Shown: positions 1-5,351 of the stretch, in pieces
How positions within the stretch are numbered: the first letter of the stretch is position 1
Layout: every line of letters begins with the position of its first letter
NCBI GenBank assembly: GCA_001801825.1
Contig: MGYR01000173.1
Coordinates: 20,917 to 30,701 of the forward strand
Reading direction: 5' to 3'
From: Gammaproteobacteria bacterium RIFCSPLOWO2_02_FULL_56_15
Lineage (GTDB): Bacteria > Pseudomonadota > Gammaproteobacteria > Eutrophobiales > Eutrophobiaceae
Length of the DNA: 9,785 bases
Made by a program: the position numbers and the translations under genes
Notes under the pieces: generated by a model
Database searches by the model: none
What the model saw: only the letters and a program-made list of their open reading frames with translations
What the model was told of the DNA's origin: nothing

Positions 1-141
1 TCCCAATGGTTGTATATCCTGATGATGGACTGTGGGCGTCTGTACGTACCGGATATTGACGCTGTATCCCGGCGCGTGTGACAGACAAATTCATGTGGGT
101 ATGATAACGTAAACACTCGCCAATCACATCGCAGACCTTAG
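1..141 (+). pseudogene. Decayed remnant of a GIY-YIG (UPF0213/YhbQ-like) endonuclease gene, left end outside the window
   Basis: Frame 1 reads 26 residues (S-Q-W-L-Y-I-L... to S-R-R-V) to a TGA at 79-81. It then continues 19 more residues (Q-T-N-S ... T-R-Q-S-H-R-R-P) to a TAG at 139-141. From memory of the family, small GIY-YIG proteins begin roughly W-Y-L-Y-I-L-x-C-x-D-G-x-L-Y-x-G-I-T-x-D-x-x-R-R-V, followed by an H-N-x-G-K-G...Y-T-R...R-R-P segment. The window matches LYIL, G, LY, V and RRV without gaps. After the first stop it also matches N-S, T-R and R-R-P with a small indel. The Gly of the second motif is replaced (L-Y-V-P instead of L-Y-T-G), so the active site is not intact. I infer a degraded gene, not an active one. 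The similarity is recalled, not computed, and the match is short, so chance or a different origin remains possible. Confidence 0.42.
78..105 (+). promoter_or_regulatory. Candidate sigma-70 promoter for pyrC
   Basis: A -35-like GTGACA (78-83, 5 of 6 to consensus) and a -10-like TATGAT (100-105, 5 of 6) are separated by 16 bases. Transcription would start near 112 and give a leader of about 35 bases before pyrC. The site lies inside the GIY-YIG remnant, partly over its premature stop. It was found by eye; no transcript data support it. Confidence 0.35.
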
Positions 142-146
142 CCTAG

Positions 147-1187
147 ATGGACCAGCTGACCATAATCCAGCCCGATGATTTTCATGTACATCTGCGTGAC
201 GGTGCATACCTCACCAGGACTGTGATTGACACGGTTAAGCGGTTTGCCCGGGCCATCGTTATGCCCAACCTCAACCTGCCGGTGACCACAGTCGCACTGG
301 CAGGGGCCTATAGACAACGTATCCAGGCATACCTGCCGGAAGGCTGCGCCTTCGAACCCCTGATGACGCTTTACCTGACTGATAACACACCGGTGGATGA
401 GATCCGGCGGCTCAAGGGGAGCGGTTATGTACATGCGGTGAAATACTATCCGGCTGGCGCCACCACCAATTCCGATGCCGGGGTCAGTGCCATTGAAAAG
501 GTCTACGACGTCATCGAGGCCCTGTCTGAGCTGCATGTACCCCTGCTGATCCATGGTGAAGTTAGCGATGAAAAGGTCGATCTTTTTGATCGCGAGGCGG
601 TTTTTATCGATCAGATTCTGGAACCACTGTTGCAACGGTATCCGGGACTCAAAACGGTATTTGAACACATAACAACCCGGGAGGCCGTTGAATACGTGCG
701 GGAGGGGTCGCATAACCTGGCTGCAACAATTACCCCCCACCATCTGTTATTTAACCGGAATGCCCTGTTCGAGAACGGCATACGACCGCATCATTATTGC
801 CGGCCGATCCTCAAGGCTGAGCACCACCGGGAAGCCCTGGTGGAGGCAGCGACCGGTGACTGCCCGAGATTCTTTCTGGGAACCGACAGCGCTCCCCATG
901 CCCGCCGGCTCAAGGAGACCGCCTGCGGCTGTGCGGGTATTTATTCGGCACACAACGCACTGGAATTCTATGCGGAGGCCTTTGAAGACGCCGGAAAATT
1001 GCCGCAACTCGAGCAATTCGCCAGCCGCAACGGCGCTGGCTTCTATGGCTTGCCGGTGAATCAATTCCGATGCACCCTGGTCAGGAACGGCGAATTCATC
1101 CCGGCTGCTCTCGATTTTGGCGAGGATACCGTCATACCGCTGCGGGCAGGTGAATCCTGCCGCTGGAGACTGGCCACGAATGAGTGA
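147..1187 (+). CDS. pyrC: Dihydroorotase, homodimeric PyrC type
   Basis: Catalyses reversible cyclisation of N-carbamoyl-L-aspartate to dihydroorotate, the third step of de novo pyrimidine synthesis, in the cytoplasm. The 346-residue length fits the E. coli-type (class II) enzyme. The amidohydrolase metal site is complete. H13 and H15 lie in H-V-H-L-R, K99 is the carboxylated lysine in A-V-K-Y-Y-P-A-G-A-T-T, H136 is in I-H-G-E, H174 is in F-E-H-I and D247 is in G-T-D-S-A-P-H. Each sits three residues before its E. coli counterpart. An in-frame TAG at 144-146 directly precedes the ATG, so no longer start is possible. No Shine-Dalgarno is visible in the preceding 20 bases, which is odd for an essential biosynthetic gene. 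It overlaps rnt by 8 bases, so the two are probably cotranscribed. Confidence 0.97.
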   Translation: MDQLTIIQPDDFHVHLRDGAYLTRTVIDTVKRFARAIVMPNLNLPVTTVALAGAYRQRIQAYLPEGCAFEPLMTLYLTDNTPVDEIRRLKGSGYVHAVKYYPAGATTNSDAGVSAIEKVYDVIEALSELHVPLLIHGEVSDEKVDLFDREAVFIDQILEPLLQRYPGLKTVFEHITTREAVEYVREGSHNLAATITPHHLLFNRNALFENGIRPHHYCRPILKAEHHREALVEAATGDCPRFFLGTDSAPHARRLKETACGCAGIYSAHNALEFYAEAFEDAGKLPQLEQFASRNGAGFYGLPVNQFRCTLVRNGEFIPAALDFGEDTVIPLRAGESCRWRLATNE

Positions 1188-1812
1188 GAACCAGCCAGAA
1201 CTCATGACGGCCGCCGGGCGCTTCCGGGGTTTCATGCCGGTGGTCATCGATGTGGAGACGGCCGGTTTCAATGCCGGCACGGATGCCCTCCTGGAAATCG
1301 CGGCAGTCCTCTTGCAGGTGGATGCAGCAGGCAGGTGGCAACCTGGATTCACCATCACCCGGCATATCCATCCCTTTCCCGGCGCCAATCTGGATCAGGC
1401 CTCGCTTGATTTCACCGGGATCGATCCGCATCATCCATTCCGGAAGGAGATAGCCGTCGAGGAGAAGATCGCCCTGCAGGATATCTTCCGGGTGGTGCGG
1501 AGCAACATCCGTGACCATGGCTGTAAACGCGCCATCCTGGTGGGTCATAATGCCGCTTTCGATCTGGGTTTTCTGAATGCGGCTGTGCAGCGTACCGGCA
1601 TCAAACGTAATCCGTTTCATCCCTTCAGCACCTTCGATACGGTCTCTCTCGCCGGACTGACCTTCGGGCAAACGGTTTTGTCCCGGGCGGTGCAGGCTGC
1701 GGGTTTTCAGTGGGACAGCAGCAGCGCCCATGCGGCCTATTACGATGCGGAAAAGACCGCTGAGCTGTTCTGTGCCATTGTAAACCTTTGGCAGGATCGG
1801 CTGGGCGTCTGA
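1180..1812 (+). CDS. rnt: Ribonuclease T
   Basis: DEDDh-family 3'-5' exoribonuclease that in E. coli trims the CCA end of tRNA and matures 5S/23S rRNA 3' ends, acting as a homodimer. From the ATG at 1180 the protein is 210 residues, close to the usual ~215. Catalytic acids are D24 and E26 (I-D-V-E-T-A-G-F), D128 (G-H-N-A-A-F-D), H184 (S-A-H-A) and D189 (Y-Y-D-A-E), the full DEDDh set. The family signature K-R-N-P-F-H-P-F is at 142-149. I chose 1180 over the in-frame ATG at 1117 because the protein then begins M-S-E-N like other RNase T and because GGAGA lies at 1165-1169, ten bases upstream. The start lies inside the last codons of pyrC (8-base overlap), so translational coupling is likely. 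The C-terminus is a few residues shorter than in E. coli. Confidence 0.95.
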   Translation: MSENQPELMTAAGRFRGFMPVVIDVETAGFNAGTDALLEIAAVLLQVDAAGRWQPGFTITRHIHPFPGANLDQASLDFTGIDPHHPFRKEIAVEEKIALQDIFRVVRSNIRDHGCKRAILVGHNAAFDLGFLNAAVQRTGIKRNPFHPFSTFDTVSLAGLTFGQTVLSRAVQAAGFQWDSSSAHAAYYDAEKTAELFCAIVNLWQDRLGV

Positions 1813-1849
1813 TGCGGCGTCCACCGGAGACCGCAGACATCGGAATACC

Positions 1850-2623
1850 ATGTGCCTGATACTGATTGCCTTAGGACAGCATCCGGATTTCCCCCTGATT
1901 GTGGCTGCAAACCGCGATGAATATCATGAGCGGCCGACGCGAGCCTTGCACTTCTGGGAGGAACATCCCGCCATTCTTGCCGGGAAGGATCTCAAGGAGG
2001 GAGGAACCTGGCTGGGAGTCGACCGTGCCGGCAGGCTGGCGGCGGTTACGAACCTAAGATCAGCGAATCACAGCGGATCCTCCGGTGAGCGTTCGCGGGG
2101 ACAACTGGTGAAGGAATTCCTCGCGGGCAAGCTCGGCGCGGAAGACTATGTCCGGATGGTGGCGGCGGAACGCGAAAGATACGGCGCCTTCCATCTGGTT
2201 TTGTTTGCCAGGGGCTCCTTGTTTGTATATGGAAGTTACCTGTCGGAACCCGTGCGCCTTGAGGCAGGAATTCATGGGATCAGTAATGGCCCCCTGGATG
2301 ACCCATGGCCACGCGCGCTCCGGGGCCTCGCTGGCATGAAACAGATAGTGACTTCAGCGGCAGTTTCCCATACTCAAGCCTATCTTGAATTACTGGATAG
2401 CAGGAACCTGGACGCCGCATCACCTGCGGGACAGCCTGCCCGGGACAGTCAATCCACCGTCCCGGATCTGCCGGTATTCGTCACGGGCGAGCATTATGGG
2501 ACACGTTGCTCCAGCGTGATCCTGCAAACGGCAACCCATCATGTCAGTTTCAGCGAGCGGATATTCGATGCCGAAGGTGCAGCGGGTGAACTTCGGGAAT
2601 TCCACTACCAGGCGGAGGGATGA
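1850..2623 (+). CDS. NRDE family protein (TANGO2 homologue)
   Basis: A 257-residue protein of the NRDE/TANGO2 family, with the diagnostic features throughout. It starts M-C-L-I with the invariant Cys2, has N-R-D-E at 21-24 followed by R-P-T, G-G-T-W-L-G at 51-56, T-N-L-R at 67-70, a G-I-S-N-G-P-L-D-D-P-W-P-R block near 143-155 and Y-G-T-R-C-S-S-V at 216-223. The conserved Cys2 resembles that of N-terminal nucleophile hydrolases, but no enzymatic activity is settled. Eukaryotic TANGO2/HRG-9 proteins have been linked to heme handling, and the bacterial role is unknown. No signal peptide or membrane helix is seen, so it is probably cytoplasmic. It starts 37 bases after rnt and may be the last gene of pyrC-rnt-NRDE. 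The Shine-Dalgarno is poor: the nearest purine tract (CCGGAGA, 1824-1830) is about 19 bases upstream. It converges on mtaD, leaving 22 bases between stops. Confidence 0.92.
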   Translation: MCLILIALGQHPDFPLIVAANRDEYHERPTRALHFWEEHPAILAGKDLKEGGTWLGVDRAGRLAAVTNLRSANHSGSSGERSRGQLVKEFLAGKLGAEDYVRMVAAERERYGAFHLVLFARGSLFVYGSYLSEPVRLEAGIHGISNGPLDDPWPRALRGLAGMKQIVTSAAVSHTQAYLELLDSRNLDAASPAGQPARDSQSTVPDLPVFVTGEHYGTRCSSVILQTATHHVSFSERIFDAEGAAGELREFHYQAEG

Positions 2624-2645
2624 GCGCTGTGTCCGGCCCCTCGCT

Positions 2646-3983
2646 TCACTGATTAGTTGGCGGTTCGCGGTCTGCGCTTAGCCGGGATTCCCATAGCGCG
2701 GTCTTTTGCATGAGCCTGGCTTCATTGATGGTCAGTAGTTCCCGCTGCTTCAGCAGTTGTTTGCCGGCAACCCAGACATCCGTGACCTGATTCCGGCTGG
2801 CGGAATAGACGAGTTGGGAAACCGGATCATAGATTGGCCGGGTTTCGGGTGTATCCAGATCAACAGCAATGATATCGGCTGCCTTGCCGGGCGTGATCGA
2901 ACCGGTGATAGCATCCATAGCCAGCGCCCTGGCGCCGTTGATGGTTGCCATCCGCAGCACCTGCCAGGCGCCCAGCGCCTGTGGATCCCGTGCCAGGCCC
3001 TTGCCCAGCAGGGCGGCGGTGCGCATTTCACCCAACATGTCGAGATCATTATTGCTGGCCGCGCTGTCGGTGCCAAGGGCCACATTGACTCCTGCAGCCA
3101 GTAATTCATGAACCGGGCAAAAGCCGCTTGCCAGTTTCAAATTGGATTCCGGACAGTGGATCACATTCACACCGTAGTTGGCCAGCCTCGAAAATTCAGT
3201 GCGGTCGATCTGGGTCATGTGGACGGCATTGAGGCGGGTACTCAGCAGGCCCAGGCGTTCCAGCCGCTGTAGCGGACGGACTCCGTGCTGTTCCAGATGT
3301 TGTTCGATCTCGTTCTGTGTTTCATGCAGGTGCATATGAATCTGGACATCAAGTTCTTCCGCGAGAGTGGCGATCTTGTTCAGGGCTTCATCCCCGACCG
3401 TATACGGGGCATGGGGAGCAAAGGCAGTGCGGATCAGAGGCGTATTCCGGAAACGATCATGGACGTTGGCGCCCTTCTCAAAATATTCCTGGGAGCTTGA
3501 CGCCCAGGGTGTAGGAAAATCAATGACGATCAGTCCCAGCATGGCGCGAATCCCCGTCTCGATGACGACCTCTCCGGTGATGTCCGGGTAATAGTACATG
3601 TCACTGAAACAGGTGGTGCCGCCTCGGATCATCTCGGCAATGGCCAGGAGGGTACCGTCTGCGGTGAATTCGGGATTCACCCACTGTTGCTCCGCCGGCC
3701 AGATGTGCTTATTCAGCCAGTCCATCAGGGGCAGGTCATCCGCCATGCCTCTGAACAACGACATGGGGCTGTGGGTATGGGCATTGATCAGTCCCGGGAT
3801 GAGGACGTGATCGTCTAAATGCTGAATATCCGCACACGAAGAATACCGTGTCAGCGCCTCTTCGGTAGGCAGGACAGCAAGGATATTCCCTTTACGTACC
3901 ACGATGGTATGGTGCTCGTATACCGTTGCGTCAGGTTCGACCGGTACGATCCAGCGACCACATAGCAAAGTGTCAGCAATCAA
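2646..3983 (-). CDS. mtaD: 5-methylthioadenosine / S-adenosylhomocysteine deaminase (amidohydrolase, MtaD/TrzA-like)
   Basis: Zinc amidohydrolase expected to deaminate methylthioadenosine to methylthioinosine (and possibly S-adenosylhomocysteine to the inosyl form). The 445-residue length is normal. Visible motifs are the metal pair H69/H71 in N-A-H-T-H-S-P-M, H218 plus the proton-relay E221 in H-M-H-L-H-E-T, H255 in N-A-V-H-M-T-Q, the substrate loop H-C-P-E-S-N-L-K-L at 276-284, and D306 in G-T-D-S-A-A-S-N-N-D-L-D-M. The start is TTG (complement of 3981-3983), with AAGGAG seven bases upstream. The nearest ATG would be far inside the conserved N-terminus. It diverges from mtnA, which acts later in the same salvage route, so MTA is the likely main substrate. 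Members of this family also include guanine, chloro-triazine and other nucleoside deaminases; sequence alone does not fix specificity. In Pseudomonas-type loci ubiG follows this gene, but here the next gene is the convergent NRDE gene. Confidence 0.92.
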   Translation of the reverse strand: MIADTLLCGRWIVPVEPDATVYEHHTIVVRKGNILAVLPTEEALTRYSSCADIQHLDDHVLIPGLINAHTHSPMSLFRGMADDLPLMDWLNKHIWPAEQQWVNPEFTADGTLLAIAEMIRGGTTCFSDMYYYPDITGEVVIETGIRAMLGLIVIDFPTPWASSSQEYFEKGANVHDRFRNTPLIRTAFAPHAPYTVGDEALNKIATLAEELDVQIHMHLHETQNEIEQHLEQHGVRPLQRLERLGLLSTRLNAVHMTQIDRTEFSRLANYGVNVIHCPESNLKLASGFCPVHELLAAGVNVALGTDSAASNNDLDMLGEMRTAALLGKGLARDPQALGAWQVLRMATINGARALAMDAITGSITPGKAADIIAVDLDTPETRPIYDPVSQLVYSASRNQVTDVWVAGKQLLKQRELLTINEARLMQKTALWESRLSADREPPTNQ

Positions 3984-4137
3984 GCTTCAGCTCCTTATGG
4001 GACATTGATTACAAATGCATTATCCTTGGTGGACAGGACTCATTGTACTCAAATATTCAAGGGACGGTGAGATATAGCCTGGAGTTTGCACAGGAGGCTT
4101 CGGTTCACATTCATCCCCCGGGCGGGATTCCGGACCC
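3984..4137. promoter_or_regulatory. Divergent mtaD/mtnA promoter region
   Basis: These 154 bases separate the two divergent salvage genes and must hold the promoters of both; the stretch is visibly AT-richer (about 4005-4080) than the genes. For mtaD on the minus strand, -10-like hexamers are TACAAT (complement of 4042-4047, 5 of 6) and GATAAT (complement of 4018-4023, 5 of 6), both without a convincing -35. For mtnA on the plus strand, a -35-like TGGACA (4030-4035, 5 of 6) stands 16 bases before AATATT (4052-4057, 4 of 6). The candidates overlap, so the two transcripts could interfere or share control. I saw no clear operator palindrome or riboswitch. Exact elements are uncertain, but the presence of promoters here follows from gene orientation. 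Confidence 0.45.
3991..3996 (-). promoter_or_regulatory. Strong Shine-Dalgarno deciding the TTG start of mtaD
   Basis: On the minus strand AAGGAG (complement of 3991-3996) lies seven bases before TTG at 3983-3981. This near-ideal spacing is the main reason for taking the non-ATG codon as the start. The translation from it (M-I-A-D-T-L-L-C-G) matches how family members begin. Confidence 0.75.
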
Positions 4138-5202
4138 ATGACTGAGGAAATGATATTGACGTTTGATGCGGAGTTTCATGCCGTCGCCTGGGTGGATGGC
4201 AAAGTGGCGATGCTGGATCAGCGCCTGTTGCCCCATAAGGAATCGGTACTGGAGTTTGACTCGTGTAGCGCGGTGGCCGATGCGATCAGGCTGATGGTTG
4301 TACGTGGCGCGCCGGCAATCGGAATCGCGGCCGCCTACGGCGCCGTTCTCGCCGCACGGGAGGCCTACCGGACGGATCCCGGGGACTGGCTTCGATTGGC
4401 AGTACCATTACTGGCGCAACTCGCGGCGGCCAGGCCTACTGCCGTGAACCTGGCTTGGGCGTTGGACCGGATGCGTGATCGTTGTGCCGGCCTCATGGGC
4501 GATCCTGAACCGGCCTTGCTCAAGGAAGCCCGGGCGATTCATGACGAGGATCAGGCGGCCAATCGCAGGATGGGGGAATATGGAGCGGATCTCATCGCCA
4601 ACGGGTCGAGCGTGCTTACTCACTGTAATGCAGGCGCACTGGCAACGGGTGGCTATGGCACCGCCCTGGGGGTCATCCGGGCGGCTTTTGGACGAGCTAA
4701 GCTGAAACAGGTCTATGCCGCTGAAACCAGGCCCTGGTTGCAGGGCGCCAGGCTGACCGCATGGGAGCTGCTCAAAGACAGGATTCCGGTAACCCTGATC
4801 ACGGACAGCAGCGCCTGTTATCTCATGCAACAGGGCAGGATACAGTGGGTAATCGTTGGCGCCGACCGGATCACGGCCAATGGCGATGTGGCCAATAAGA
4901 TCGGGACCTTAAGTCATGCTGTCGCCGCCAGATTTCATGGGGTGCGTTTTATGGTTGCCGCGCCGGTATCCACAATCGATCTGGCAACTCCGGACGGCGC
5001 TCATATACCGATCGAGGAACGCAGCCCCAGTGAGGTAACCGAATTCAGCGGTCATGCAGTGGCGCCACCGGGCTGCAACGCGCTGAATCCTGTATTCGAT
5101 GTCACACCGGCAGCGCTGGTGGATGTGTTGGTTACGGAGCGGGGAGTCCTAGCGCAACCGGACGAGCAAAAGATCAGAGACCTCCTCCGGCCTCATTTTT
5201 AA
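4138..5202 (+). CDS. mtnA: Methylthioribose-1-phosphate isomerase
   Basis: Converts 5-methylthioribose-1-phosphate (aldose) to 5-methylthioribulose-1-phosphate in the methionine salvage pathway. It belongs to the eIF2B-alpha-like isomerase family. The length of 354 residues is typical. Motifs are R-G-A-P-A-I-G-I-A-A-A-Y-G at 56-68, N-L-A-W-A-L at 104-109, catalytic Cys163 in T-H-C-N-A-G-A-L-A-T, A-E-T-R-P-W-L-Q-G-A-R at 195-205, catalytic Asp243 in V-G-A-D-R-I, N-K-I-G-T at 253-257, and the C-terminal G-C-N-A-L-N-P-V-F-D-V-T-P at 312-324. ATG 4138 is preferred. ATG 4150 is possible but has a GAGGA only one base before it. No ATG, GTG or TTG occurs in frame between the upstream TAG at 4075-4077 and 4138. 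No proper Shine-Dalgarno precedes 4138; AGGAGG at 4092-4097 is far too distant. It diverges from mtaD. Confidence 0.95.
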   Translation: MTEEMILTFDAEFHAVAWVDGKVAMLDQRLLPHKESVLEFDSCSAVADAIRLMVVRGAPAIGIAAAYGAVLAAREAYRTDPGDWLRLAVPLLAQLAAARPTAVNLAWALDRMRDRCAGLMGDPEPALLKEARAIHDEDQAANRRMGEYGADLIANGSSVLTHCNAGALATGGYGTALGVIRAAFGRAKLKQVYAAETRPWLQGARLTAWELLKDRIPVTLITDSSACYLMQQGRIQWVIVGADRITANGDVANKIGTLSHAVAARFHGVRFMVAAPVSTIDLATPDGAHIPIEERSPSEVTEFSGHAVAPPGCNALNPVFDVTPAALVDVLVTERGVLAQPDEQKIRDLLRPHF

Positions 5203-5351
5203 CCCAAAGTCAAGGCCGAGATTAGCTATAAAATCTGGGGCGTACGGTGTTGCAGGACGCGCCTTTGTGATAGAATTCCAGGGTAATTTCAAGCCGCTGG
5301 CTTAACAGAAAAAAAGCTATTATTCCTCCTCCATGATATCCCGGTCAGTGA
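5203..5351 (+). promoter_or_regulatory. mtnA-gyrA intergenic region / gyrA leader
   Basis: This region holds no gene. On the plus strand it contains a TATAAA (5227-5232) without a good -35, and an extended -10 TGATAGAAT (5268-5276). Further on are a short hairpin AAGCC-GCT-GGCTT (5291-5303), seven consecutive A (5309-5315) and a pyrimidine tract TTCCTCCTCC (5323-5332). The bases directly before the gyrA ATG (CCGGTCAGTGA) contain no Shine-Dalgarno. No rho-independent terminator for mtnA is apparent, so some read-through from mtnA into gyrA is possible. Confidence 0.55.
5268..5276 (+). promoter_or_regulatory. Candidate extended -10 promoter for gyrA
   Basis: TG at 5268-5269, one base, then TAGAAT (5271-5276, 5 of 6 to TATAAT) makes an extended -10. 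The upstream -35 is weak: TTGCAG at 5250-5255 with a short 15-base spacer. A start near 5283 would give a leader of about 70 bases that includes the hairpin at 5291-5303. Weak -35 elements and short spacers are features often discussed for relaxation-stimulated gyrase promoters; applying that here is inference. Confidence 0.35.

Noticed and set aside
1132..1851. Long open frame (239 codons) on the minus strand across rnt, and similar ones at 138-743 and 747-1388
   Set aside because: They lie opposite well-identified genes, show no recognisable motifs, and contain runs typical of reverse-complement translation of GC-rich coding DNA.
2615..2642. GAGGG/CCCTC pairing between the convergent NRDE and mtaD ends as a bidirectional terminator
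   Set aside because: Five pairs with an 18-base loop and no T tract on either side.
3926..4141. 71-codon plus-strand frame crossing the mtaD start and the intergenic region up to mtnA
   Set aside because: Begins inside mtaD antisense, shows no ribosome site or similarity, and merely uses the stop-poor spacer.
5188..5218. Inverted repeat CGGCCT (5188-5193) / AGGCCG (5213-5218) after mtnA as a terminator
   Set aside because: The stem is only six pairs with a 19-base loop, and the T run lies inside the loop rather than after the stem.
5291..5315. Hairpin 5291-5303 as a rho-independent terminator
   Set aside because: On the plus strand it is followed by A residues, not T; on the minus strand the T run comes before the stem, so neither direction fits.
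5318..5332. GGAGGAGGAATAATA on the minus strand as a ribosome site for an antisense gene
   Set aside because: No start codon follows at a usable distance and no open frame extends into the leader.
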